Part shown: in pieces, positions 1 through 8,269 of the stretch
Position numbering within the stretch: the first letter of the stretch is position 1
How the letters are laid out: the number at the start of each line of letters is the position of its first letter
Origin: CAJBLF01 sp041679065
GTDB lineage: Bacteria > Patescibacteriota > Gracilibacteria > Absconditabacterales > Absconditicoccaceae
NCBI GenBank assembly: GCA_041679065.1
Contig: JBBABI010000015.1
Location: 1-21,151 of the forward strand
Direction of reading: 5' to 3'
Length of the DNA stretch: 21,151 nucleotides
Position numbers and translations under genes: made by a program
Notes under the pieces: generated by a model
What the model was told of the DNA's origin: nothing
Database searches by the model: none
What the model saw: only the letters and a program-made list of their open reading frames with translations

Positions 1-694
1 TGTTGTTTTGACTATAGAAAGAGTAAAGAAAGATAGCAGCAAAGAGGTTTTTGAAAAGTCGATCATAAGAGACAAACTTACTGTCCCCTCGGTCACTAGC
101 GACGTGCTTACCTGAACTGATGGCAAAAAGCTTGGGTACATCAATATCTCTATCATAGGAGAAGAGACCGAACATATCCTCAAAACAACGATCAAGGATC
201 TGAAAAAAGAAAATATTCAGGGAGTGATTCTAGATCTTAGAGGCAATGGCGGTGGGTTACTACCAATCTCCGCTGAAATCGCTTCACATTTCTTACCGAA
301 GTGAACTTTAGTAGTCAAAACCAAATATAAATCATTTGAGGATGAGGATTATACTTCCAAATGATATATGGATCTGGCTGGACTACCACTTGTTGTCCTT
401 GTGGATGGATGAACCGCTTCTGCTGGTGAGATTATCGCTTTGGCGTTACAGGAATGAGCAGGAGCTAAACTTGTCGGCACACAGACGTTTGGCAAATGAT
501 CAGTACAGACAATGGATGACTTTCCTGATGGTGCATCATTGAAATATACGATAGGGAAACGATATTCTCCCAGTGGCAAAACAATAGATAAAGAAGGAAT
601 AGCTCCTGATGTATTGGTGGAATTTGATGGAGATAGATATACCAAAGAAAATATAGATACCCAATTGGAGAAAGCGAAAGAGATATTGAAATAA
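1..694 (+). CDS. S41 family C-terminal processing peptidase (CtpA-like), 3' part
   Basis: The 5' end lies outside the window; reading starts in frame at base 2 and ends at TAA 692-694. This is the protease domain of a tail-specific (CtpA/Prc-type) serine peptidase, which normally cleaves C-terminal tails of exported proteins. Visible motifs are LDLRGNGGG, then VDGGTASAGE with the nucleophilic Ser at codon 419-421, then TFGKGSVQ with the catalytic Lys at 494-496. TGA occurs in frame at 410-412 and 497-499, exactly at the invariant Gly beside the Ser and the Gly after the Lys. Three further TGA also read as Gly. The PDZ domain and any signal peptide would lie upstream. Family call is firm; the substrate is unknown. 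Confidence 0.93.
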
Positions 695-695
695 A

Positions 696-735
696 ATTGT
701 CATTCCGGTCCCGTAGTACTACGGGAGAATCCACA
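696..735. repeat. Intergenic palindrome of the TCATTCCGG family
   Basis: Directly after the protease stop, the sequence TTGTCATTCCGG leads into a perfect 16-base palindrome, CCCGTAGTACTACGGG (710-725). There is no T-tract, so it is not a clear intrinsic terminator. The TCATTCCGG start recurs at 10766 and 15798. Confidence 0.6.
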
Positions 736-820
736 TTGAATAATATGCTCATTGAGGCTCCCTCTTCCAAGTCCTTGGCACGGGAGCGACAATAGAAATT
801 TATATGTTAGCAATGCAATC

Positions 821-1378
821 GTGATAGCATTCGAATCCGATCAGATACAGAAAATGAAAGCGCAAGATCCTAATGCTTTCAATGAATTCTATCTCCAAAC
901 GGTAGATATCTTTTTCCGTTATATCAATGCGAACTATTTTCTTCCCAAAGAAGATGCCGAAGATATCATTTCTGATTTTTATATGAAATTCCGAGAAGCG
1001 ATCAAAAAATTTGATGAAAAACTTTCTTTTACCTGATATTTCTGGACGATTTTCAAAAACACGCTCAAAGATTTCTTCAAGAAAAATACCGATATCGCTT
1101 TCACCGAACTCAAAGCATCAGAGGAAGACCAGGATTTCGAAGATACACTGATGGACGATTTCGATATTTCAGCATTCATGGAGAATGATTTCTCATTTGA
1201 AAGGATACAGCAAGTCATGAAGCAATTGGATACTACCAGCAGAGATATCATCTATTTCAAGTTTATTGAAGAAAAAACAAATGAGGAAATCTCATTGATC
1301 ACTGGCATCACCAATGATGCTATTAGGCAAAGAATAAGCAGAGCAATCAAATATCTGAAACAATTATTGGAAGAATAA
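821..1378 (+). CDS. ECF-like RNA polymerase sigma factor
   Basis: A protein of about 185 residues with the layout of sigma-70 family (ECF) factors. The N-terminal part resembles region 2 (QDPNAFNEFY, then EDAEDIISDFYMKF), and the C-terminal part resembles region 4 (QLDTTSRDIIYFKF, then TNEEISLITGITNDAIRQRI), a helix-turn-helix that would contact the -35 box. One in-frame TGA at 1034-1036 reads as Gly. The start is uncertain: GTG 821 keeps the first helix of region 2 complete, while ATG 854 is the first ATG in frame and would clip it. No anti-sigma gene is adjacent. It ends with TAA at 1376-1378. Confidence 0.8.
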
Positions 1379-1396
1379 TATTGAATGTTTTTATTG

Positions 1397-1487
1397 GTCA
1401 TTGCGAGGAGTCCTTTAACGACGAAGCAATCTAAATGATAGGATAATTAGATTGCCACACCTCGTTGTCACTCGGCTCGCAAAGACA
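1397..1487. repeat. Long imperfect inverted repeat
   Basis: Two arms face each other. TCATTGCGAGGAG and GACGAAGCAATCTAA on the left match TTAGATTGCCACACCTCG and CTCGGCTCGCAAAGAC on the right in inverted orientation. Similar dispersed elements occur in many bacterial genomes. It lies between the sigma factor and the HU gene; the rest of this 338-base gap holds only the HU promoter. Confidence 0.65.
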
Positions 1488-1643
1488 CAATTAGCGTAAT
1501 AGCACTCTTTTTTTCAACATAGCTATTTCATAAAATGTCAACACTATTACCTCAAAGGAGACCGCTACATTTACTTTAAACACCAGTTCTCACCTAGTAA
1601 AATACGTTCACAACAAAATAAGGCAAAAATCTCCAAAAAACTC

Positions 1644-1671
1644 TTGAAATATGCCTGCGCTCCCCTAATAT
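1644..1671 (+). promoter_or_regulatory. Promoter of the HU gene
   Basis: TTGAAA (1644-1649) and TAATAT (1666-1671) are separated by 16 bases and precede the HU start by about 45 bases. Assigned by eye. Confidence 0.55.
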
Positions 1672-1716
1672 AGTGCTGTACGAAGTACTCTTTTTATTTA
1701 GTAATCATTTGTACCA

Positions 1717-1998
1717 ATGACAAAGACTGCACTTATTGCAAGCCTAGCTGAACAATTAGGCGTATCAAAGAAACTAGCTGCTGAGTTAGTTAATTCATTC
1801 ATCTCTACTGTTATCGCTGGAGTTAAGAAATCTGGTGAAGTTAGAGTTCAAGGTTTCGGAACTTTCAAAGCTTCAAAAAGAAAAGCTAGAAAAGGTGTAA
1901 ACCCACAGAACCCAAGTCAAACAATCAACATCCCTGCAATGAAGGTAGTTACTTTCAAGGCTGGATCTGAATTTAAAGGTGCTGTTAAGAAATCTTAG
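1717..1998 (+). CDS. hup: HU family DNA-binding protein
   Basis: A 93-residue protein of standard HU length. It starts MTKTALIASLAEQLGVSKK and carries the family signature VQGFGTFKASKRKARKGVNP, the base of the DNA-bending beta arms, followed by the arm sequence with the Pro residue (NIPAMKVVTFKAG). HU compacts and bends nucleoid DNA as a dimer. The gene contains no TGA, unlike most neighbours, and is a single-gene unit with its own promoter and terminator. It ends with TAG. No Shine-Dalgarno sequence precedes the ATG. Confidence 0.96.
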   Translation: MTKTALIASLAEQLGVSKKLAAELVNSFISTVIAGVKKSGEVRVQGFGTFKASKRKARKGVNPQNPSQTINIPAMKVVTFKAGSEFKGAVKKS

Positions 1999-2016
1999 TT
2001 TCTTATTCAACATTAT

Positions 2017-2047
2017 AAAAAAACTCTGCTTAGGCAGAGTTTTTTTT
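2017..2047 (+). terminator. Intrinsic terminator after HU
   Basis: A 7-bp stem, ACTCTGC (2023-2029) with GCAGAGT (2034-2040), closes a TTAG loop. It is preceded by an A-run and followed by a T-run, so it could work in both directions. Confidence 0.9.
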
Positions 2048-2087
2048 AATAGTCTCAATAAATACACAAAGCCTAAAGCTTTTTTTG

Positions 2088-2115
2088 TTGATTTCCTTTT
2101 GCAAACAACTATACT
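2088..2115 (+). promoter_or_regulatory. Promoter of the coiled-coil gene
   Basis: TTGATT (2088-2093) and TATACT (2110-2115) have a 16-base spacer. Predicted transcription start is near 2122, giving a leader of about 78 bases. Confidence 0.5.
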
Positions 2116-2121
2116 AACTTA

Positions 2122-2175
2122 GCGGAAAGCACAAACCTGTATGTCGGTAGACAGGACGTAAAGCTTGAAGCCTAA
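2122..2175 (+). promoter_or_regulatory. Structured 5' leader with GEMM-like motifs
   Basis: The leader holds a hairpin, CCTGT (2136-2140) with ACAGG (2151-2155), framed by CAAACC before it and GGACGTAAAGC plus GCCTAA after it. The order CAAACC, stem, GGACGnAAAGC, GCCTAA is that of the first half of class I c-di-GMP (GEMM) riboswitches. The second hairpin (P3) needed for a complete GEMM-I aptamer is not visible before the ATG at 2200. The hairpin itself also resembles a local repeat (CCTGCCGGTAGGC type). A riboswitch is therefore only a possibility. Confidence 0.3.
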
Positions 2176-2199
2176 TTTTAAATCCTTAATTCTCAACTT

Positions 2200-2595
2200 A
2201 TGACCTGATACATCATCATAGCTGCACTTGCAGGCGGGCTTATCTGATACATGATTTTCTATTTCAGATATCAGCATAGAGATACCGTGAATGAGCTGAG
2301 AGCTAATCTCAAAGAGGCTGGGAAAGAGATCCAATATCTCAGCAACGAACTGGATGAATATGTCCAGCAAAATGGCATTCTCAAACAGAAAGTAACGGAG
2401 CTTCTGGAAAAAAATGACGATCTCAGTGATGTGGTTTCCGAGCTTAGTAAATATTATGTCCATCTCAAAAAAGCCGCTGAAAAAAGTACAGAACTCAATA
2501 AATTTCTTCAAGGACCGAATCCAAATATTGAAGAGAAGATGGAGAGATTTATTAGACCAGAAGAACCGATAGTGAAGGAGAAGACTTTTTTTTAG
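2200..2595 (+). CDS. Membrane-anchored coiled-coil protein of unknown function
   Basis: A protein of 131 residues, not recognised as a known family. Residues 3-20 form one hydrophobic segment (GYIIIAALAGGLIGYMIFYF) containing two TGA-encoded glycines. The remainder is a long charged helical region with heptad character (LRANLKEAGKEIQYLSNEL and onward), as expected for a coiled coil, and a short tail rich in Pro and Glu. ATG 2200 was chosen because it adds the complete membrane segment. The stop TAG is the first three bases of a tandem repeat array. A membrane-tethered, possibly oligomeric scaffold is inference. Confidence 0.8.
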
Positions 2596-2627
2596 TGTAT
2601 AGTTTATAGTGTATAGTTTATAGTGGT
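2593..2627. repeat. Tandem array, 7-base unit
   Basis: Five consecutive 7-base units: TAGTGTA, TAGTTTA, TAGTGTA, TAGTTTA, TAGTGGT. The first unit supplies the stop codon of the upstream gene. Confidence 0.9.
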
Positions 2628-2656
2628 GGTATTTTTTTTATACAAAAGATTCCTCA

Positions 2657-2691
2657 ACTCTATACTCTGCACTCTGCACTCTACACTCTAT
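2657..2691. repeat. Tandem array, 7-base unit ACTCTnn
   Basis: Five units: ACTCTAT, ACTCTGC, ACTCTGC, ACTCTAC, ACTCTAT. It ends 8 bases before the methyltransferase start codon and is partly complementary to the TAGTGTA array 30 bases upstream. Confidence 0.9.
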
Positions 2692-2699
2692 ATTAAAAA

Positions 2700-3320
2700 A
2701 TGACCTACCAATCTAAACATATTACAATCAAATTACCTCAGGAAGGCTACAATGCCGTAGCTGATCAATATGGCGCTTATCATGAGCATCTCAATGACTT
2801 TGATAAGTGATTTTTTTTACGTTTACTGCCAAGGGAGACAAAAGATCTGGATGTTATAGATCTCGGCGCGGGAGATGGAAGAGTTTATAAACAATTGGGA
2901 AAATATACTTTTAAAAAATATGTCGCTTGTGATATCGCAGAGAAATTATTAGCTAAACACCCCGGAGGAAAAAACGTAACAAAGACTGTCTGTGATTTGG
3001 AGTCCACCCTCCCCTTTCCTGACGAATCCTTTGATTTGGCGTTCAGCTTTTTTGTCTTGGAACATCTCAAAGATTTACAGCATTTTTTCAATGAACTCTA
3101 TAGGATACTGAGAACGTGATGAGCAGCCATTATCTGATATTTTCTCCAGAGACGTGAATTCATCTGGAAAAAAGACAAAGATCAGTTTAAAATTCAGCTT
3201 TTCAATTATAGAATCCAAGATATCCAAAAAGTTGCTGAAGATGCCTTTTTCCAAGTGAAGCTCCATCCGATACAAGAAAAGTGATATGTGATTGGGTGGG
3301 ATATTGAATTAAGGAAATAA
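2700..3320 (+). CDS. Class I SAM-dependent methyltransferase
   Basis: A protein of 206 residues with a Rossmann-type SAM methyltransferase fold. Motif I is VIDLGAGDGRVYKQL (about residues 52-66), the motif II acid is VACDIAEKLLAKHPGG, motif III lies near CDLESTLPFPDESFDLAFS, and the motif before strand 5 is FVLEHLKDLQHFFNELYRIL followed by RTGG. The two glycines of that RTGG turn are encoded by two consecutive TGA codons (3117-3122), so recoding is essential here. Domain order matches the Methyltransf_11 type; the substrate cannot be told. The start codon follows an ACTCTnn array and has no Shine-Dalgarno sequence. Confidence 0.88.
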
Positions 3321-3441
3321 TTAAAGAGGGAATCCTCCCCCCGCCTAGGCGGGTACCTCCTTTACCAAAGGAGGCTTTCAATGTTGGGCTCCCCTCTTTG
3401 AGACCGGAGGGAATCCTGTGGATAAAGAGGGGGAGGGGGTG
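3321..3441. repeat. Intergenic repeat with CCTCCTTT / AAAGGAGG palindrome
   Basis: A purine/pyrimidine-skewed element. It contains CCGCCTAGGCGGG, CCTCCTTTACCAAAGGAGGC and two AAAGAGGG segments facing CCCCTCTTT. A rearranged relative lies at 18384-18481. Confidence 0.6.
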
Positions 3442-3460
3442 ATTCTAATAAATGAAATTA

Positions 3461-3498
3461 AAAAAAACTGGCACATGAATTTCAATGCCAGCTTTTTA
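3461..3498. terminator. Bidirectional intrinsic terminator
   Basis: CTGGCA (3468-3473) pairs with TGCCAG (3486-3491) across a 12-base loop. An A-run on the left and a T-run on the right make it usable on both strands. It lies between the convergent methyltransferase and membrane-protein genes. Confidence 0.8.
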
Positions 3499-3515
3499 TT
3501 GTAGAAATAATTTCA

Positions 3516-3947
3516 TTACCCGCCTATCATTTCAAGGTAGGCTTCTTGTTTAGTGAGAGAATTTTCCAGCTTTTGTAATGACCGTATATCATAATTTCGG
3601 TATCGTGGATCTATTTTCTTTAAATCAAAGGAATCTAAATATTTTTTTGTTCCTTTAACTTCTTCCTGTAATTTCGCGATTCTCCTCTTTACGTTTTGCT
3701 TTTCCATTTGAACACGTAAAGTATCAGATGTACATAACTCTATCAAGTATATAAATGCAATTATGGCTATGGTAATAATCAGACCCCAAAGAAAGAATTC
3801 TTTTATATCCATTTTACTTATGCCGACGCCAGAATATATCACCCAGAAAGTCAATATAATCCAAAGAGTAAAACGACTCATTGTTCTATACCTGATATAA
3901 ACAGCTTTTATATGCTCTAATTCTTGTTCTTTTATTTTTGTTTTCAT
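3516..3947 (-). CDS. Two-TM membrane protein with cytoplasmic helical tail, unknown
   Basis: A protein of 143 residues, not recognised. It has a charged N-terminus, a first membrane segment (FTLWIILTFWVIYSGVGI, about 27-44), a second (FFLWGLIITIAIIAFIYLIE, about 52-71), and then a basic, coiled-coil-like C-terminal half. It contains no TGA codon. It is divergent from ileS with closely spaced, separate promoters, and ends with TAA just before a bidirectional terminator. Confidence 0.75.
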   Translation of the reverse strand: MKTKIKEQELEHIKAVYIRYRTMSRFTLWIILTFWVIYSGVGISKMDIKEFFLWGLIITIAIIAFIYLIELCTSDTLRVQMEKQNVKRRIAKLQEEVKGTKKYLDSFDLKKIDPRYRNYDIRSLQKLENSLTKQEAYLEMIGG

Positions 3948-3986
3948 GGTTTTTATTTTTTTAGTGAATATTTTTCTGTTTTTTAG

Positions 3987-4014
3987 TTTATATCTATTTA
4001 TATTATGAAGTCAA
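3987..4014 (-). promoter_or_regulatory. Promoter of the two-TM protein
   Basis: On the minus strand, TTGACT (4014-4009) and TATAAA (3992-3987) have a 16-base spacer; the start codon is about 40 bases downstream. Confidence 0.6.
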
Positions 4015-4027
4015 TACCACTTTCTGG

Positions 4028-4055
4028 TTGAAACGATAGCCTATTTTCGTATATA
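4028..4055 (+). promoter_or_regulatory. Promoter of ileS
   Basis: TTGAAA (4028-4033) and TATATA (4050-4055) have a 16-base spacer. It is back to back with the leftward promoter, the two -35 boxes being only 13 bases apart, so the two genes may compete for polymerase. Confidence 0.6.
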
Positions 4056-4093
4056 TTTGCTGATTTTTTTAAATTTTTTTGTATCAGAAAATA

Positions 4094-7000
4094 ATGGATC
4101 AGAAAGAACTTATGCAAAGCGTCAAAGACTATCGGAAAGAGCATGATATTTTCCAGAAATCTCTGGATCAGAGATCAGAGAAATTTCAGATTGCGACCTA
4201 TGATGGGCCTCCCTTTGCTTCAGGGACTCCGCATTTCTGACATGGACTGGTCGGCGCGATGAAAGATGCGTTGCTGAGATACAAGACGATGAAGTGATAT
4301 AAGGTCAATAGAGATCGATGATGGGATTGTCATGGATTGCCGGTTGAGAAATTTGTGGAAAAGAAGTTAGGATTGGATGGAAAAAAAGATATTGAAGAGA
4401 AACTTGGAGTGGAGAAATTCGTTGAAGAATGCAGGAAATCAGTAGGCACTACTGCTGATGAATGGAGAATTTTCGTAGATAGCATCTGAAGATGGGCTGA
4501 TATGGATCATGCGTATTATACCATGGATCTATGATATATGGAGTCCATCCTGTGGGTATTTCAGACGATGTACAATCAAAATCTCGTCTATAAATGATTC
4601 AAAGTCCAACGATGCTGTCCGAGTTGCGCTACGTCATTATCAAATTCTGAAGTTAATGAAGGATATAAAGATAGGCAAGATCCAGCGATCACTATAAAGT
4701 TTCGCGTGACGAGTAACGAGTGACGTGATAAAGAAAAACAATATGAGAAGACTGAGGATGGATTTATCCAAGTAGCCGATTGTATCATCAAGAGAGAGGG
4801 AAAAATTCTGATGACCTATCACAAAAAATGACAGAAGTTTGTCTGTCCTGGAGGTAAGGTCGAAACTGGTCATACATTAGAAGCTACTGCGAAAAAAGAG
4901 ATCAAAGAAGAACTGGATGTAGAAGTAACAAGCATCAAAAAATTATGAAGCTTCAAAGAGATCATAAAGTGAACGTTACGAAATCTCAATATCTTAGAGA
5001 TAGAGATCACTGGTGAGCCAAAAAATATGGAGCCAGAAAAACATCCTCAGATGATACGAGCGGAGATCATTCCTTCCGACAACAAACTCGGATTTGCTGT
5101 GAAAATAGAGGAAACCGTGATCGACGATGATTTCGAGATCATGAACCAGTTTTATGATTTGTACGTGTATCAGCATAAGATAGCACAACAAGTTTCGGAT
5201 GAAAAAGCTGATGTAAATGTTCTCGCTTGGACTACGACTCCACGAACGTTACCGAGCAACATGTTTCTTGCCGTCGGGAAGCATATTCATTATTACATGG
5301 TTTTTGATAAAAATGCTAAAGAATATTATGTTCTAGCAGAAAGTTTAGTGAAACAATATTATAAGAACGCTGATGAATATATTCTCATCAATATTTTGCA
5401 AGGAGAAGATCTGATTGGACTTGGATATGAGTCACTCTTTCCTTTTGTCATGCAGAGCAAGATAGATCAGAAATATAAAGAACAATTTTTCAAAATCATC
5501 CCGGGTGAATTTGTGAGTACGGAAGATGGGACGGGAATCGTCCATATGGCGCCTGGATTCTGAATGGAAGATTTTGAAGCAGTCGCGCAATTTTTGCCAA
5601 GAGAAGAGGCTAAAAATTGGCTCTTTATGCCTGTCAATGAGTATGGAGAATTCACTGATGACGTTCCTGATTGGAAAGGGCAAAGCGTTTTTGATGTGAA
5701 TAAAGAAGTCATTACCAGATTGAAAAACGAGAAAAAACTTATCGGACAAAAATCATATAATCATTCCTATCCGCACTGCTGGAGATGTGAAACTCCGCTT
5801 ATTTCCAAAGCCATCACGAGCCGATTTATCAAAGAACCAGAACTTACAAACATCACGGTGCCAAACGCTAAGAACATCTGATTCATTCCTGAATCCGTAA
5901 AAAACAGATTTATCGATACATTGAAATCTGCTCCAGACTGGAATCTCAGCAGAAATAGATACCGATGAGCTCCATTGCCTATTTGGGAAAATCAAGATAA
6001 TATGGAAGAAAAAATCGTTATCGGAACTTTAGATGAATTGTATCAATGGAGCAAAACGTGATCCAAGAATCTGACGAAAAATATTTTGATGAGACACGCA
6101 ATGACAGAGTATAATGAAGATCATCGCCATGATTTCAATAATCTCACCACACTTACTACAACAGGAATGCAACAAGCAGAAGAAGTTTCTTCACTATTTG
6201 GGAAATTATCCATGGATGATCTTATTGTTGTTGTATCTCCTCTAAGCAGGACTTTACAGACTATTACCCCATTTCTCAAGACTTTTCTCAAAGCAAATGA
6301 AATTTCTGCCATAGAAAAAAAATATCTCGCTGTCCAGAAAGAATATCTGGCACTTTGTGATACGAAGAAGATTCAGGAATATCTGCAAAATACCAAAGAA
6401 AAGCATTTCTATAAGCTGCATGAAAAGGTATATGTAGATATGAGGGTTACTGACATTCTTGTCCCAGAAATTCAAGATAAAGTACGACCAAAGGAATTGA
6501 CTACAAGCATGCCTACCTCACAGAAACTGACTCCCAAAGGTGAATCTATGGATGATATTTTTGCAAGGACTAAGGCATATATGTATGAAGTAAATAATCT
6601 TTTCCCTACCAAGACCATCATTACTATTTCCCATGAGGATACTATTATCGCTATGGCTAAAGCATTTAGAAACTTTGATTATCTCATTCATAAAAAAGAA
6701 TTCGCTCCCTCAAATATACAAATAGAAACTTTCTATCGGGATACTGACAGACATGCAGAAGTAGATCTTCATAAACCATATATTGATACCTATCGATTTA
6801 TGAAAGACGGACATGTTTATAAAAGAGTTCCAGAGGTCATGGATTGCTGGTTTGAATCATGATCTATGCCATTTGGACAGGCGAATTATATCGGTAACGA
6901 GTGAGTAGTCACGAGTGATGCGGGAAATACTCGTAACTCAATACTCGTAACTGAAGGGCATAAGCCCTTCGTCTATCCTGCGGAATTTATCATTGAGTGA

Positions 7001-8269
7001 CTTGATCAGACGAGGTGATGGTTTAGGACTTTGCATGTGTGTGGTAATGCGGTTATGAAAAAAAATGCATTTAATAATGTCGTGATCAATGGATTGATTC
7101 TTGCTGAAGATGGCAGAAAAATGTCTAAAAGTCTAAACAATTATCCTGATCCGCAATATATTTTTGAAAGATATGGAACGGATGCCTATAGATTGTATTT
7201 ACTCGCTTCTCCTGCCGTGAGATCTGAGCCTATGAGATTCTCAGAGAAATGAGTAGATCAAGTGTATAAAGATTTTACCTCAGCAATCATCAATTCATAT
7301 AACTTTTTTGAAACCTACGCAAAGGTAGATAATTTCATGTATACCAAACCAGAACTTTATTTCCTCAGACATGGCAAAGCTACCTGACAAGAATCTAAAG
7401 CAACACTTACCCAAGAAGCTCTGGATGATATGGAGAAAGCTGATTTTATAGAACGTGTTCTGAGAGTGGATCCCGACGTGATTTACACTTCTCCGTTTGT
7501 CAGGACAGTCACTACCGCGAAAAGAGTTCAGGAGATTTTGAAACTCTATAGAAATAAAGAGGTAGAAATTATCCAGGAGGAATGACTTTCTGCTCTTTCT
7601 GGGAATGAACTGAGAGCTTATAAAAAGATATGTGAAGCAACTGCCGGTAAAAAAGTTTTGCTCATCTCTCATAATCCGGTATTTGATATTCTTCGATCTT
7701 ACCTGTATGAAAATAATGAACCGCATCAGATAACTATGGGAAAACTGGAATGTATTCCTCTCCCTACACTGCCTATTACGAATGAATTGGATAAATGGAT
7801 TCTAGCAGCAATTCATGAAGTCGGTTTAGAACTAGAGAAACAGATGGATGTCTATGTTTTGGATGGCGGAGCAAAAATTATTCTCAGCTTTGTAGATATG
7901 TTAAATAACCGGTTTATTAGAAGATCCAGAAGAAGATTCTGGGCATCAGGCATGGATGCAGATAAAATTTCTGCGTATCATACTTTGTTTGAAATATTGG
8001 AAAGATATATGAAGTTATGCGCGCCATTTGCGCCATTTCTCGCTGAATATATTTATCTTGAATTACAAAAATTCAAAGTCACAAAATCAGAAAACACGAT
8101 TTCTGTTCATTTGGAACATTTACCGCTTTCCAGTGAAAAATATGTCAATCACGCGCTGCTTGATGAGATAACTACCGTAAGAAGGATCATTTCTCTCGGT
8201 CTCTTTATTAGATCAAAAAATAAGATTGCCGTCAAACAACCATTGAGCAGTATGGAAATCAAAATGTAA
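4094..8269 (+). CDS. ileS: Isoleucyl-tRNA synthetase with inserted Nudix and two histidine phosphatase domains
   Basis: One frame of 1391 codons (code 25, about 20 TGA-glycines). The synthetase core is clear: PPFASGTPHFGHG with the HIGH-type HFGH at residues 47-50, its Gly encoded by TGA; GWDCHGLPVEK; the Zn-type segment CCPSCATSLSNSEV; CP1 editing motifs WTTTPRTLPSN (from 379) and GTGIVHMAPGFG; YPHCWRCETPLI; SRNRYRGAPLPIW; PEVMDCWFESGSMPFGQ; EGLDQTRGWF; KMSKS at 1009-1013; and TNELDKWIL of the anticodon-binding domain. Three extra domains interrupt it: Nudix (about 222-345), histidine phosphatase (about 662-890) and a SixA-like histidine phosphatase (about 1088-1225). WTTTPRT has Arg where Trp is usual. 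The protein stops just after VKQPLSSMEI, roughly 100 or more residues short of typical type 2 IleRS. It charges tRNA-Ile; the role of the inserts is unknown. Confidence 0.95.
4706..4728. repeat. In-frame 7-base tandem array at the Nudix junction
   Basis: Three units, GTGACGA, GTAACGA, GTGACGT (21 bases, seven codons), are translated between the synthetase strand ITIKF and the Nudix domain. One unit supplies a TGA that is read as Gly. Confidence 0.8.
4757..5128 (+). other. Nudix hydrolase domain inserted in IleRS (approximate borders)
   Basis: The segment begins EDGFIQVADCIIKREGKI, a usual first Nudix strand, and continues with a Nudix box from Gly253-Gly254: GGKVETGHTLEATAKKEI, then KEELDVEV. 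The metal-binding core KEIKEE is present, with Lys for the usual Arg. The first conserved Glu of the box is His and the late Gly is Asp. The insert sits between the strand DPAITIKF and the editing strand NVLAWTTTP, at the entry of CP1. The catalytic Glu pair is kept, so activity is plausible but not certain. Confidence 0.85.
6077..6763 (+). other. Histidine phosphatase domain 1 inserted in IleRS (approximate borders)
   Basis: Phosphoglycerate-mutase-like signature: LMRHAMTEYN with catalytic His668, SPLSRTLQT with the phosphate-binding Arg, and TISHEDTIIAMA with the second His at 847. It is flanked by synthetase segments: VIGTLDELYQWS before it and LHKPYIDTYRF, then KRVPEVMDCWFES, after it. 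All expected catalytic residues can be seen. Confidence 0.88.
6893..6954. repeat. In-frame inverted pair of 7-base arrays inside ileS
   Basis: GTAACGA, GTGAGTA, GTCACGA, GTGATGC is followed by ACTCGTA, ACTCAAT, ACTCGTA, ACTGAAG, an imperfect inverted repeat of 7-base units. It is translated as about 20 extra residues between GQANYI and the synthetase motif PAEFIIEGLDQTRGWF, where the family normally has a short loop. Confidence 0.8.
7355..7768 (+). other. SixA-like histidine phosphatase domain 2 inserted in IleRS (approximate borders)
   Basis: A shorter domain with ELYFLRHGKAT (His1093), VIYTSPFVRTVTTAKRV and VLLISHNPVFDIL (His1193), an arrangement like SixA phosphohistidine phosphatases. 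It lies between NSYNFFETYAKVDNF and PITNELDKWIL, the junction of the catalytic core and the anticodon-binding helical domain. Catalytic residues are intact. Confidence 0.88.

Noticed and set aside
826..845. tRNA T-arm, suggested by GCATTCGAATCCGATC
   Set aside because: No acceptor or anticodon stem fits around it, and it lies at the start of the sigma factor coding region.
4094..8269. Cluster of separate or broken genes (synthetase fragments, a phosphoglycerate mutase gene, pseudogenes)
   Set aside because: All segments are in the same frame, the only interruptions are TGA, and synthetase motifs resume precisely after each insert. Code 25 gives one intact gene.
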